Assembly: GCA_964608315.1 (NCBI GenBank)
Contig: CAZSNF010000001.1
Span: 186,001-250,000 of the forward strand
Direction of reading: 5' to 3'
DNA: 64,000 bases
Source of the DNA: VXPQ01 sp964608315
Lineage (GTDB): Bacteria > Bacteroidota > Rhodothermia > Rhodothermales > VXPQ01
In this document: positions 25,188-33,912 of the stretch, piece by piece
Layout: each line of letters opens with the position of its first letter
Numbering within the stretch: position 1 is the first letter of the stretch
Translations under genes and position numbers: made by a program
Notes under the pieces: generated by a model
Database searches by the model: none
What the model was told of the DNA's origin: nothing
What the model saw: only the letters and a program-made list of their open reading frames with translations

Positions 25188-26321
25188 ATGTCGTCTTTTC
25201 CTGTCGTAGGCATTCTTGGCGGCGGGCAACTGGCCCGGATGACTGCTCTCGCCGCGCGGCGCATGGGTTTCGACGTACGTTTTTTACTTCCGGAACCGGC
25301 GGGCCCGGTGCGGGACCTTGGGCCGTCCTTCACGGGCGACTGGACCGACCCGGACGTGCTCCGCGAATTCGGCATGGGCTGTACCGTAGTTACGGCCGAG
25401 AGCGAATGGACGCCGGTCCACGAAGCCGAGGAGGCTTTGCAGGGGCAGGTTCCTGTGCGCCCCGGCTCCTTTACGCTCGATATTATCCGGCATAAGGGGC
25501 GTCAAAAAACCTGGTTGCGCAATGCAGGGCTGCCTGTGCCCGAATTCGCCTGTTGCGCCACGCTCGACGAGGCCCTCGACGCCGCGAACCGGTTCGGGTA
25601 TCCCGTACTCGCCAAAAAATACACCCATGCCTACGACGGCTACGGCAACCGGACCGTTCGTTCCGACGAAGAACTGCGGGCGGCGTGGGATCGCCTTGCT
25701 GCGGAAGACGGTCTGCTGGTAGAAATATTCGTTGCGTTTCGGAGAGAACTCTCCGTGCTGGCTGCGCGCCGCCCCGGGGGCGAACATGTCGCGTATCCTG
25801 TGGCGGACACGGAGCAGCGCGATCATCGGTGCTATGCGGTAGAAGTTCCTTCCCGCATTATGGACGCCGAGGCCCGGGAAGCGCAGCGGACAGGCCTTGC
25901 CGCAGTGGAGGCCGTTCGGGGAACGGGGCTTGTCGCCGTAGAACTTTTTCATACGGAAGACGGGCGCATCCTGATCAACGAGTTGGCTCCGCGCCCGCAC
26001 AATACGGGACATTATTCTATAGAGGGAAGCCACACCTCCCAATTCGAAAATCATCTTCGGGCTGTGCTGGATATGCCGCTGGGCGACCCGGCCTTGCGCG
26101 TTCCCGCCGCTGTTATGGTCAACGTACTGGGCCGCTGCGAGGGCGCGTCGTCCCCCGGGGGATTGGAAGAGGCTCTGTCGGTTTCCGGCGCGGCGGTGCA
26201 TTTGTACGGCAAAACGGAAACCAGAACGAATCGTAAAATGGGGCATGTCACGGTTACGGGCGACGACCGCAGCGACGCGCGCCAGCGCGCCGAGCGGGCC
26301 GCCGCCTGCCTTCGCTTGTAA
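25188..26321 (+). CDS. purK: N5-carboxyaminoimidazole ribonucleotide synthase
   Basis: An ATP-grasp enzyme that carboxylates AIR with bicarbonate in de novo purine synthesis. The N-terminus VVGILGGGQLARMTALAARR, the ATP-site stretch RFGYPVLAKKYTHAYDGYGN, LSVLAARRPGGE, and ILINELAPRPHNTGHYSIE with SHTSQFENHLRA are typical. It has 377 residues. The ATG at 25188 is used; the frame extends 11 codons up into ftsK from a TTG. It is followed by purE after 36 bp, the partner that converts its product to CAIR. The usual purE-purK order is reversed. Confidence 0.95.
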   Translation: MSSFPVVGILGGGQLARMTALAARRMGFDVRFLLPEPAGPVRDLGPSFTGDWTDPDVLREFGMGCTVVTAESEWTPVHEAEEALQGQVPVRPGSFTLDIIRHKGRQKTWLRNAGLPVPEFACCATLDEALDAANRFGYPVLAKKYTHAYDGYGNRTVRSDEELRAAWDRLAAEDGLLVEIFVAFRRELSVLAARRPGGEHVAYPVADTEQRDHRCYAVEVPSRIMDAEAREAQRTGLAAVEAVRGTGLVAVELFHTEDGRILINELAPRPHNTGHYSIEGSHTSQFENHLRAVLDMPLGDPALRVPAAVMVNVLGRCEGASSPGGLEEALSVSGAAVHLYGKTETRTNRKMGHVTVTGDDRSDARQRAERAAACLRL

Positions 26322-26357
26322 CGCAACATCTTCTTTCCCTACGCACTTTTCTGAATC

Positions 26358-26870
26358 ATGGCTCTTGCAGGCATTACCATGGGATCCCGCTCGGATCTCC
26401 CCGTTATGGCCGAAGCGGCGGATGTGCTGCGCGCGCTGGACATATCGTTTGAGGTTCGCGTACTTTCCGCCCACCGGACGCCCCATCGCATGAGAGAATA
26501 TGCTCGTACGGCGCATACGCGCGGCGTACGGGTCATTATTGCGGGCGCGGGGGGCGCCGCCCACTTGCCCGGAATGATTGCGGCCTGGTCTCCCCTACCC
26601 GTGATCGGCGTTCCCGTGCCCGGGAAAAAGCTGGATGGCTTTGATTCCTTGCTGTCCATCGTTCAAATGCCGCGCGGCGTTCCTGTCGCTACGGTGGCGA
26701 TCAGCGGCGCCCGGAACGCCGGATTGCTTGCTGCGCAGATTATCGGCGCTTCCGATCAGGCTGTGCTGGAGCGAATCATAGCGTACAAGGCTCAGATGGC
26801 GCGACAGGTGGAGGAAATGGACGCCTCCGTGGCCGCCGAGCTGGAAGAAATGCTCAAAAAACCTGATTGA
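26358..26870 (+). CDS. purE: N5-carboxyaminoimidazole ribonucleotide mutase (class I PurE)
   Basis: Moves the carboxyl group of N5-CAIR to C4 to make CAIR. The class I hallmarks are seen: ITMGSRSDLPVM with the phosphate-binding Ser, VRVLSAHRTPHRM with the catalytic His, and IIAGAGGAAHLPGMIAAW. Length is 170 residues. Pairing with purK, which makes its substrate, supports class I function rather than the AIR carboxylase class. After the stop comes an AT-rich stretch and the degenerate repeat B2. Confidence 0.96.
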   Translation: MALAGITMGSRSDLPVMAEAADVLRALDISFEVRVLSAHRTPHRMREYARTAHTRGVRVIIAGAGGAAHLPGMIAAWSPLPVIGVPVPGKKLDGFDSLLSIVQMPRGVPVATVAISGARNAGLLAAQIIGASDQAVLERIIAYKAQMARQVEEMDASVAAELEEMLKKPD

Positions 26871-26916
26871 CAAGGTTGATAAGGCCGGGCCTCGGGCTAC
26901 GGATGCAAACCGCAGC

Positions 26917-26972
26917 CTTAATTATTTAATTCCGAAATATTTTCACCTTATTATTTTAACCTAATCCCTTGA
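26917..26972. other. AT-rich intergenic stretch after purE
   Basis: Part of the 307-bp gene-free interval 26871-27177. This segment is markedly AT-rich (ATTATTTAATT, TTATTATTTTAA) within a GC-rich window and precedes repeat B2. It lies between the convergent ends of purE and the GWxTD gene. I see no gene, terminator hairpin or promoter motif that I can name. Confidence 0.4.
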
Positions 26973-27021
26973 ATTCAGGGTATGCCGCCGGGCGTCATAT
27001 TGTCTGTGGATGAAAAATGCG

Positions 27022-27176
27022 ACCTGTGGCGCGCCTTTTCACGAATACATAAGGGTGCGCAGGCCATGGGCTGGCAGGGGGATTTGGGGCCCGATGTTTC
27101 GCTCAAAAGCGCACCACAGGCCCATTCCCCGCTCCACCCTGTGCCAGCACGCCCGCCGCAGTCCCTGATCCCCAGC
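27022..27176 (+). repeat. Family B repeat, copy B2 (core in forward orientation, left end degenerate)
   Basis: Inverted arms CCTGTGGCGCGCCTTTT (27023-27039) and AAAAGCGCACCACAGGCCC (27105-27123) enclose a core that reads AAGGGTGCGC, ATGGGCTGGC, GGGCCCGATG, as in B1. The right flank has CCACCCTGTGCCAGCACGCC, homologous to the other B right flanks, and ends near CCCTGATCC without a clean terminus. The left flank is not recognisably B-type. Confidence 0.7.
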
Positions 27177-27177
27177 C

Positions 27178-29616
27178 TTACTCCAGAAAAAGGTCCGTCG
27201 TCCGCTCGACGCTTTTTCCGGTTGCGAGGTCGCGAACGCGCAAGGCGAGGGTGTACAATCCCGGCGCCTGATTCGTTGCGTCGAGGATAAGGTAATTCGT
27301 TTCGTCTGGCGACGACCCCGCCCCGGGCACGCTCACGGATACGCCGCCCCCGCGTCCGCCAAAGAGATTTTTCACGAACCGCGCTACGCCTTTCGTATTA
27401 TCCCGGGGCGCGAGGCGGGCTTCCATTTCGTACCGGGTCGCCCCGTTTTCGTCCAGGGCCAACCGGTATATCTCGAAAAAGAGATAAATCGGCTGGCGAT
27501 GCGAGAATACGTTCCACGGGGCAGGCGTAATGGAAAATCCGGCCCGTTGCAAGACGCCGCCTCCCGGATCCGCAGGGCTATCTTCCTCAATCCCGTAGGC
27601 CAGCATCAGGTCGCTGACCTGGAGCTGGTCCTGCCCGAAGTCAGGTACGTCAATGCTTCTTCGCTGCACCGCAACCGTGGCGCCGCTGGTCGTTTCGAAT
27701 TCCATGGATACCTCGTGCCGCCCCGACGGCGCCGCCATGACCTGCGCTCCTGTCCAGAGGTGCGCATCCTCGAAGGAGCGCATCTGCTCGCGCTGAAGTC
27801 CATAGATCGTTTGTCGCCGTTCAACCAGAATGTCCCGGTTTTCACTCACAAGAAACGCCCCGATCCGCGCCGATATATCTATGGTTTCCCGTTGTCGCCC
27901 GTCTTCGGAAATCGGAATGCCATACGATACGTACAGATCCGCCTTCCCCTCGCTTCCCTTGAAGGCGCTGGTCACGAACGGAATATCCACGCGGCGACCG
28001 GACGTCTCGTATTCGTAGCGTTCGGGCGTCCGGGCGATCGTTTCTTTCGCGGCGAGCGAGTAATCGTTCAGCCAGCTCGGAACCCCGGCGGACATATCCG
28101 AAGCGCTGGGGGAATACAGCCGGTATTCTCCATTCCTGAACGGGTCCTCGAATACGAACCGAAAATCGCCGTAGTCCCATATATTGAACGTGTTTGCCTC
28201 CGCCAGCATGTCGAAATCGCCGCCGAGGTGCGCCCCGCGCGGGGTAAAGTTCATATCGGACGGCGTTAATACGGATCGCGGATCGCTTCGGGACGTAGGC
28301 GCTGTCCCGAGGTCCCGTATCCCCGACGAACTCCCGGGCACAATCACGACGTCGCGCTCCGGCGGCCCATATCGTACGAGAATATGGCCCCGTTCCGTAT
28401 CCCAGCCGCGCAAGCCGAGCGCTTCGCTGCCGTACAGCAGATCGGCGTATACGAGGCGGGCGTAGTGTTCGATTTTTCGTTCGTTCCAGGGCGTGAGATA
28501 GCGCGGGTCCTTGCTTGCCCAAAAGCGTGCGGCGTAAGAAACGGGGTTTTCCTCGTACGGTTCTTCTTCCTCGGGCAAAAGCAGCAAGGCGAGGGTTTCG
28601 AATACGTTTTTTTCTTCGGGCTCCATATAGCGCAACGCTGTCCCGAACGAATTGGCGGCCCCCTCCTGGTCGCCTCCGTACGCCTGGGCCAGCCCCAGGT
28701 ATAGCCATGTGGAAGGCAGTTCGGGGAAAAAGGCGTACATGCCGGCGAGCATCTCTCGCGCGGCGGCGTATTCACCTTTCAGGGCATATAACTTCATGAG
28801 TTGCCGGTACGCCGGAAGGCTTTGGGGATCGGAGGTCAGGGCGCTTCCAAAATGCGCGACCGCGCGTTCATACGCCCCTTGCGCCCGCCGCGACAAATCC
28901 ATGATCGGCACCCCCTGCTCTTCCAGTTGCTCCACGTCGAAGCGGTCTGCGAGAAATACGCGCCCGGGATCGTCTATGAACGCGGGCATGGTTCCGGGCG
29001 GACCCGCTTGCGTATCGCTGAAGCCTTCTTCCGCTTCAAGGTCTTCCTGCAACGGCGCCTGCATGGCCAGCGGAGGATCTCCCAGCGCCATGGCCCTCTG
29101 GCTTCCGCGGTGCAAATTACCGCTGAAGGTCATGCTGGGAAACATGATGGCGTTGCGGTAACGCCAGAAGTCGCGAATAAAGAGCGTACCCAACTCCTCG
29201 TGCGCGAATGCATTCGTGGAGTCGATAGCGAGAATTTTTCTGGATAGGGCAATGCGCCGCTGTTCGAGGATGCGTTCCTTGACGAGGTTCCGCGATTCCT
29301 GGCGTAATTGCGCCAGTTTGGCGACCAGGTACTCGATATTGTCCGGCTCGATCCGGATCGCCTCGTCCAGTGCGTCCTCCGCCTTCCCCGGGTCCGCCAA
29401 AGGCGTTTCGGTATACAGGCGGGCAAGCAAGTAATGCGCTTCGGCTCGGTCCGGCTCCGACTCCGTAACGCGCAACAAGGCTTGTTCGGCTTGTTCGTAC
29501 GATGCGCCCTCGAAGGCCAGGCGGCCTTCTTCCATCTTGCTATCTGTCGATTGGGCGAGGACGGCGGGCGCCAGGCCGCAAAAGCCGAGAAGAAAAACGA
29601 GGAGCGGCGCGCGCAT
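27178..29616 (-). CDS. Secreted TPR and GWxTD-domain protein
   Basis: Exported protein of unknown function. A signal peptide MRAPLLVFLLGFCGLAPAV leads into tetratricopeptide repeats (about residues 25-115 and 240-340). The GWxTD signature region then reads DPRYLTPWNERKIEHYARL and LGLRGWDTERGHILVRYG near residues 395-450. The remaining half is beta-rich. GWxTD proteins occur mainly in Bacteroidota, Acidobacteriota and relatives, often in the envelope; no activity is established. Length is 812 residues. It is the last gene of the minus-strand block starting at ffh, 35 bp after tyrS. Its start codon is preceded directly by a solo repeat terminus. Confidence 0.85.
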   Translation of the reverse strand: MRAPLLVFLLGFCGLAPAVLAQSTDSKMEEGRLAFEGASYEQAEQALLRVTESEPDRAEAHYLLARLYTETPLADPGKAEDALDEAIRIEPDNIEYLVAKLAQLRQESRNLVKERILEQRRIALSRKILAIDSTNAFAHEELGTLFIRDFWRYRNAIMFPSMTFSGNLHRGSQRAMALGDPPLAMQAPLQEDLEAEEGFSDTQAGPPGTMPAFIDDPGRVFLADRFDVEQLEEQGVPIMDLSRRAQGAYERAVAHFGSALTSDPQSLPAYRQLMKLYALKGEYAAAREMLAGMYAFFPELPSTWLYLGLAQAYGGDQEGAANSFGTALRYMEPEEKNVFETLALLLLPEEEEPYEENPVSYAARFWASKDPRYLTPWNERKIEHYARLVYADLLYGSEALGLRGWDTERGHILVRYGPPERDVVIVPGSSSGIRDLGTAPTSRSDPRSVLTPSDMNFTPRGAHLGGDFDMLAEANTFNIWDYGDFRFVFEDPFRNGEYRLYSPSASDMSAGVPSWLNDYSLAAKETIARTPERYEYETSGRRVDIPFVTSAFKGSEGKADLYVSYGIPISEDGRQRETIDISARIGAFLVSENRDILVERRQTIYGLQREQMRSFEDAHLWTGAQVMAAPSGRHEVSMEFETTSGATVAVQRRSIDVPDFGQDQLQVSDLMLAYGIEEDSPADPGGGVLQRAGFSITPAPWNVFSHRQPIYLFFEIYRLALDENGATRYEMEARLAPRDNTKGVARFVKNLFGGRGGGVSVSVPGAGSSPDETNYLILDATNQAPGLYTLALRVRDLATGKSVERTTDLFLE

Positions 29617-29617
29617 T

Positions 29618-29634
29618 GCGATCAGAGTGTCCTT
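29618..29634. repeat. Solo repeat terminus between tyrS and the GWxTD gene
   Basis: GATCAGAGTGTCCTTAAGG matches the terminus with one change and fills most of the 35-bp spacer between tyrS and the GWxTD gene. It ends in a TCCTTAAGGA palindrome, as if two termini met tail to tail. Confidence 0.6.
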
Positions 29635-29651
29635 AAGGATAATGGTTCCGC

Positions 29652-30890
29652 TCAGGCGTCGCCTTCGTCGTCCTCTCGAACAATGCGGGCAAAGCGGCGC
29701 TTGCCCGCCTTGATCACGAACGAAGGGCCTGTCTGGATATCCATTTCCATCCGCGCGTCGGATATTTTTTCCCCGTCGATGGAAACAGCCTTTTGCGCAA
29801 TCAGCCGCCGGGCTTCCCCGTTCGAACTCGTAAGTCCGGCGCGGGTCATCAGATCGAGGACGCCCATCCGGGACCCGTCCTCCGGAGCGAAGCGGACATT
29901 TTTTATGTTCTCCGGGAGGCCGCCCCGGATTACGGTTCGCTCGAAATGGCGACGCGCCTGGTCCGCCGCCTCCTCTCCGTGGTACATGCTTGCGAGCGTC
30001 CAGGCAAGCCGGTGCTTCGCATTGCGGGGTTCCCGGCTTGTCGCTGCGCGTATGGCGGGAAGTTCTTCCGTCGGTACGTTCGTAGCGAGCTCGAACCAGG
30101 GATAGATCAGTTCGTCCGGAACGGAAAGGGTTTTCCCGTACATCTCTTCGGGAGATTCCGAAATCCCGATATAGTTATCGAGCGACTTGGACATTTTTTC
30201 GACGCCGTCCGTGCCGGGCAGAATAGGCGTCATGATACACGCCTGCGGCTCCATTCCTTCCGATTGCTGCACCGCTCGCCCCACGAGCAGGTTGAATTTC
30301 TGATCCGTTCCGCCCAACTCTATATCGGCCCGGACAGCGACCGAGTCCTGGGCCTGGGCAAGCGGATACAAAAATTCGTGAATGCCTATGGGCTCGCCGG
30401 ACTTGTACCGCTTTTCGAAATCGTCGCGCTCCAGCATCCGCGCCACCGTGTATTTGCCGGCCAGTTGAATCACGTCGCCGAACCTCAGTTTGCCCAGCCA
30501 TTCCGAGTTGTAGACGATGCGGGTGCGTTCCGGGTCCAGAATGCGCGACGCTTGCTCGAAGTAGGATCGCCCGTTTTCCCGGGTTTCTTCGACGGTCAAC
30601 GCAGGCCGCCCCTGAGACCGACCGCTCGGATCGCCGATCATTCCCGTAAAATCTCCGACTATGAGCACGGCGCGATGCCCCAGATCCTGAAACTGCCGCA
30701 GTTTCCGGAGCACCACAGAGTGTCCCAGATGCAGATCGGGACGACTTGGGTCGCAGCCCAGCTTGACAATAAGCGGTTCCCCCGTTTCTTCCGCCTTGCG
30801 GAGTTTCCCGGTCAGGGCGTCTTTCGGAACGATTTCGGCTACGCCTCGCTCGATTCGCGCAAGTTGTTTGTCGATCGGCGGAAATTTCAT
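29652..30890 (-). CDS. tyrS: Tyrosyl-tRNA synthetase
   Basis: Charges tRNA-Tyr. Class I motifs are PDLHLGHSVV (HIGH) and GVEKMSKSLDN (KMSKS), with a C-terminal S4 RNA-binding domain from about residue 345 (TSSNGEARRLIAQKAVSIDG). The substrate region GGTDQKFNLLVGR is of the TyrZ-like branch, and the length of 412 residues fits that type. The open frame extends 41 codons up to 31013 through the smpB gene's tail, but MKFPPIDKQLARIERG at 30890 is the family start. It lies 49 bp downstream of smpB and upstream of the GWxTD gene. Confidence 0.95.
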   Translation of the reverse strand: MKFPPIDKQLARIERGVAEIVPKDALTGKLRKAEETGEPLIVKLGCDPSRPDLHLGHSVVLRKLRQFQDLGHRAVLIVGDFTGMIGDPSGRSQGRPALTVEETRENGRSYFEQASRILDPERTRIVYNSEWLGKLRFGDVIQLAGKYTVARMLERDDFEKRYKSGEPIGIHEFLYPLAQAQDSVAVRADIELGGTDQKFNLLVGRAVQQSEGMEPQACIMTPILPGTDGVEKMSKSLDNYIGISESPEEMYGKTLSVPDELIYPWFELATNVPTEELPAIRAATSREPRNAKHRLAWTLASMYHGEEAADQARRHFERTVIRGGLPENIKNVRFAPEDGSRMGVLDLMTRAGLTSSNGEARRLIAQKAVSIDGEKISDARMEMDIQTGPSFVIKAGKRRFARIVREDDEGDA

Positions 30891-30939
30891 GGGGTTACGG
30901 CTTCCATGAGGCAATGCCTCGCGTTGACGGAAAGGGGGC

Positions 30940-31422
30940 TTAACGACGTACGCTCGACGCCCGATCCATGCGGCGTTTGGCTTCTCGCTCGGCGATACTG
31001 GCTCGCCGATCATGCACTTTTTTCCCTTTGCAAAGGCCGACCTTCACTTTTGCATACCCGTTTTTTACATACACGGACAGCGGAATCGCCGTATAGCCCT
31101 TTTGCGAACAGGCTTTGCGCCACTTGCGCAACTCCCGGCGATGCAACAAAAGTCGCCGGGGACGAACCGGCGAAGGCAGGGTCGAGGCGTCCGCAAATTC
31201 GTACGGCGCAATATGGCAATCCATCAGCGTCATCTTGTCCGGCTCGATGCGACACCAGGCTTCTTGCAGGGAAATTTTTCCCTGCCGGACAGATTTTATC
31301 TCGCTCCCCCGCAAAACGATGCCCGCTTCGATGGTTTCCTCGACGCGGTACTCGTGATACGCCTTGCGATTTTTCGTAATCGGCGTAATGCTGTCCGAGG
31401 TTCTATCCCCTGGGCCCGTCAT
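30940..31422 (-). CDS. smpB: SsrA-binding protein SmpB
   Basis: Binds tmRNA and brings it to stalled ribosomes for trans-translation. The barrel is recognisable from NRKAYHEYRVEETIEAGIVL, GSEIKSVRQGKISLQEAW, CHIAPYEFA and the positively charged C-terminal tail KGKKVHDRRASIAEREAKR. Length is 160 residues. Its start overlaps the end of rplS by 20 bp, so the two are cotranscribed. No tmRNA gene was recognised in the window. Confidence 0.96.
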   Translation of the reverse strand: MTGPGDRTSDSITPITKNRKAYHEYRVEETIEAGIVLRGSEIKSVRQGKISLQEAWCRIEPDKMTLMDCHIAPYEFADASTLPSPVRPRRLLLHRRELRKWRKACSQKGYTAIPLSVYVKNGYAKVKVGLCKGKKVHDRRASIAEREAKRRMDRASSVRR

Positions 31423-31768
31423 GGATTTTTTCTTTGATGCGGGCGGCTTTCCCGCGCCGGGACCGCAAGAAATAGAGTTTCGCTCGCCGGACGCGCCCCT
31501 GCCGAACCCGTTCTATTTTTGCGATTTTCGGCGAATTGATCGGAAAAATCCGTTCCACGCCAATTCCGTTGGATATCTTGCGCACCGTAAAGGTCCGGCC
31601 TGGTCCTGCGCCTTGTTCGGCAATCACGACGCCCCGGTATTGCTGAATGCGCTCCTTGTCTCCCTCGACGACGCGCACATGCACGTTTACCGTATCGCCG
31701 GGCTTGAATTCCGGAATATCGTCCCGAAGCTGGGTCGTTTCGATGAGTTGCATGAGATTCGTAGCCAT
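31403..31768 (-). CDS. rplS: 50S ribosomal protein L19
   Basis: Sits at the 30S-50S interface. The sequence reads FKPGDTVNVHVRVVEGDKER, then QYRGVVIAEQGAG, TFTVRKISNGIGVERIFP, and ends in the basic VRRAKLYFLRSRRGKAARIK. Length is 121 residues. ATG at 31768 gives the normal N-terminus MATNLMQLIE; the frame allows ten more codons. It follows trmD in the conserved rpsP-rimM-trmD-rplS order and overlaps smpB. Confidence 0.97.
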   Translation of the reverse strand: MATNLMQLIETTQLRDDIPEFKPGDTVNVHVRVVEGDKERIQQYRGVVIAEQGAGPGRTFTVRKISNGIGVERIFPINSPKIAKIERVRQGRVRRAKLYFLRSRRGKAARIKEKIHDGPRG

Positions 31769-31803
31769 GGCGCAATGCCTCTGAAAAGGATGATGCAATA
31801 CAT

Positions 31804-32529
31804 TTACGATGATGCCTGGCGCGAACCAGGTTCGGGGACGTCTGCTCCCCTTTCCGACAAGTCGGGTCTTCGGCGCGCCGTCAGGCGCCGGCGTTGCCGT
31901 TCTCGCCAGCGGGCGATTTCTTTATGGTCTCCGGACAGCAAAACCTCCGGTACGCTCATTCCCCGAAATTCGGCGGGCCGCGTATAAACCGGCGCCCCCA
32001 GCAATCCGTCCTGGAACGAATCCGACAATGCCGATTCGGCGTCGCCCAGTACGCCGGGAATCAGGCGCGCCATGGCGTCCGCAAGCGCAAGCGCAGGCAA
32101 TTCCCCGCCGCTCAGCACATAATCCCCCATGGAGATTTCCCGCGTAACCAGCGCGTCCCGAATCCGTTGATCCACTCCGATATACTGTCCCGCCAGAAAT
32201 ACAAGGTGTTTCTGGAGAGACATGGCCGTGGCCGTTTCCTGGGTCAGCGTTTCGCCGTCCGGAGCGAAATACACGATTTCGTCCACGGCTCCGTCGCTTT
32301 CCGAGCGAATCGCCTCTATACACCGGAAAACGGGTTCCGGTTTCAACACCATGCCTGCCCCGCCTCCGTACGGATAGTCGTCCACCTGCCGATGCTTGTC
32401 CAGCGCATGGGTGCGGACGTCATGAACCCGAATATCCGCAAGGCCCTTGTCCGCGGCGCGGCGCAGCACGCCGTGCCGCAGCACGGCGGCGACGAGTTCG
32501 GGAAGTACGGTGACAATATCGATGCGCAC
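31804..32529 (-). CDS. trmD: tRNA (guanine-N1)-methyltransferase
   Basis: Makes m1G37 in tRNAs next to the anticodon, preventing frameshifts. It is a SPOUT enzyme with the trefoil-knot AdoMet site: DDYPYGGGAGMVLKPEP, FLAGQYIGVDQRI and ISMGDYVLSGGELPAL. The C-terminal domain follows with VLLSGDHKEIARWR. It is 241 residues and ends in a short charged tail. It lies between rimM and rplS; a solo repeat terminus occupies the 26-bp gap to rimM. Confidence 0.97.
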   Translation of the reverse strand: MRIDIVTVLPELVAAVLRHGVLRRAADKGLADIRVHDVRTHALDKHRQVDDYPYGGGAGMVLKPEPVFRCIEAIRSESDGAVDEIVYFAPDGETLTQETATAMSLQKHLVFLAGQYIGVDQRIRDALVTREISMGDYVLSGGELPALALADAMARLIPGVLGDAESALSDSFQDGLLGAPVYTRPAEFRGMSVPEVLLSGDHKEIARWRERQRRRLTARRRPDLSERGADVPEPGSRQASS

Positions 32530-32539
32530 GGGGCAGCTC

Positions 32540-32558
32540 CTGATCAGCGTATCCTTTA
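32540..32558. repeat. Solo repeat terminus inside the rimM-trmD junction
   Basis: CTGATCAGCGTATCCTTTA matches the terminus with one change. On the coding (minus) strand it starts with the rimM TAA stop and runs TAAAGGATACGCTGATCAGG up to 10 bp before the trmD start. Confidence 0.6.
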
Positions 32559-33110
32559 TGGGTCCAGCAGCCCTTCGATCACGCGCAGGGTAATTCGCCC
32601 TGCCTCAGGATCGACGGCCACCACGAATTCGGGGACGGCCGGCGCCATCGCCGAAGGGAGTCCCTTGCGCGCAATCACCAGCACTTCCTGTCCGGGAAAG
32701 GCCAATACGTCCTCCAGCGTTCCGATCTGGTCTCCATTTTCTTCCACTACGGCGAATCCTGTCAGGTCGCGCCAGGAAAATTCGTTCCCGGAAAGTTCGC
32801 CCGGCGCTTCCGCCGGGGCGTACATCAAGGCGCCCCGCAACGCCTCGGCGGCTTCCCGCGAGTCCACGGTTTCCAGCTTGAGTAAAACCAGCAATCCCTT
32901 GCGGGCATGCTGGTAGCGTACGCCCTGCACGTTTGCGCGCCGCGCCGTATCGGGCGTTTGCCCCACATACAGTGCGGACGCCGCCTCGAATTGCGCAGGA
33001 TCGTTCGTCTCGGGAATCACCTTGACTTCGCCCGACAGGCCATGGGCCCGATATACGCGCCCCAGACACAGAAGCGTATCGGTATGGCCCGGGCAGGTCG
33101 TTGCATTCAA
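32556..33110 (-). CDS. rimM: Ribosome maturation factor RimM
   Basis: Assists maturation of the 30S head through S19 and 16S rRNA. The RimM N-domain opens LCLGRVYRAHGLSGEVKV, and the PRC-barrel C-domain contains DLTGFAVVEENGDQIGTLED and a QEVLVI stretch, ending with DPEAGRITLRVIEGLLDP. Length is 184 residues. It lies between rpsP and trmD as in most bacteria. Its TAA stop is part of a repeat terminus. Confidence 0.94.
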   Translation of the reverse strand: MNATTCPGHTDTLLCLGRVYRAHGLSGEVKVIPETNDPAQFEAASALYVGQTPDTARRANVQGVRYQHARKGLLVLLKLETVDSREAAEALRGALMYAPAEAPGELSGNEFSWRDLTGFAVVEENGDQIGTLEDVLAFPGQEVLVIARKGLPSAMAPAVPEFVVAVDPEAGRITLRVIEGLLDP

Positions 33111-33131
33111 GGAACCATGCGGAAGCAGGCG

Positions 33132-33845
33132 TCAGTTCTCCGCCTTGCTTTCTGCCGCTTTTTCTTCGGGGGCGTCGCTTTCCGGGGGAGCAGCGGCCAA
33201 TGCTTTCGCCTCGCTCGCATCGGCTTCGGAAGCTTTTTCTTCGGGGGCGTCGCTTTCCGGAGGAGCAGCGGCGGGCGCTTCCGTCTCGCTCGCATCGGCT
33301 TTGGACGCTTTTTCAGCGACTGCCGCCGCTTCTTTTTCAGCCTCGATTCGCTCCTGGGCCAATTTCTTTTTCGCCGCTTCGGCTTCCTGCCGCGCCTGCT
33401 CTTCTTTTTCGGCTCGCTGTTTGACTGCTTTCGCTTCCTGTTCGGCTACGCGCCTCGTCTCTTCGTCCAGCGCTTTCTGACGTCGGGATTGCGCGGTTTC
33501 CTTGACGGAGGCGGCTTTTTTCGCGGCCTGGCGTTCGCGATGCTCCTCGACGGCCTGCCGTATCTCCTCCTCCGTTTTTCCCTTCAGGCGAAGGTGCCGT
33601 TCAAGCAAAACGCCTTCCTGCTTCAGCAGATTGCGCACCGTGTCGGAGGGTTGGGCGCCCTGCTCCAGCCAATAATGAATCCGCTCGGCGTTCAGTTCAA
33701 CGGCAGACGGCTTGACGAGCGGGTTGTAATTGCCCAGTTTCTCGATATAGCGCCCGTCGCGCGCACGGCGCGAATCGGCGGCGACGATAGTCCAGAGCGG
33801 GAGTTTCTTGCGTCCCATGCGACGCAAACGAAGTTTCACTGCCAC
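33132..33845 (-). CDS. rpsP: 30S ribosomal protein S16 with long charged C-terminal extension
   Basis: The first 85 or so residues are standard S16: VKLRLRRMGRKKLPLWTIV, RDGRYIEKLGNYNPL, ERIHYWLEQGAQPSDTV. After that comes an extension of about 150 residues not needed for the fold. It has a predicted coiled coil rich in Glu, Lys, Arg and Gln (about 95-180), then an Ala/Glu/Pro/Asp region with two exact-length tandem repeats of 25 residues ending in PESDAPEEK. Extended S16 proteins occur in Bacteroidota and relatives, but the role of the tail is unknown. Total length is 237 residues against about 80-90 in E. coli. It lies between ffh and rimM. Confidence 0.94.
   Translation of the reverse strand: MAVKLRLRRMGRKKLPLWTIVAADSRRARDGRYIEKLGNYNPLVKPSAVELNAERIHYWLEQGAQPSDTVRNLLKQEGVLLERHLRLKGKTEEEIRQAVEEHRERQAAKKAASVKETAQSRRQKALDEETRRVAEQEAKAVKQRAEKEEQARQEAEAAKKKLAQERIEAEKEAAAVAEKASKADASETEAPAAAPPESDAPEEKASEADASEAKALAAAPPESDAPEEKAAESKAEN
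33157..33306. repeat. 75-bp tandem repeat (two copies) in the rpsP 3' end
   Basis: Two in-frame 75-bp units, 33157-33231 and 33232-33306, each starting GCTTTTTCTTCGGGGGCGTC on the plus strand, encode 25-residue repeats in the S16 tail. A third partial start (GCTTTTTCAGC) follows at 33307. Such an array is prone to copy-number change. Confidence 0.85.
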
Positions 33846-33912
33846 GGTGTATGCCTCTTGATTCCGATGATTGATTAGCGTGTGTTGCCTAAAGCGGGGT
33901 TTTGCGGGCGCG

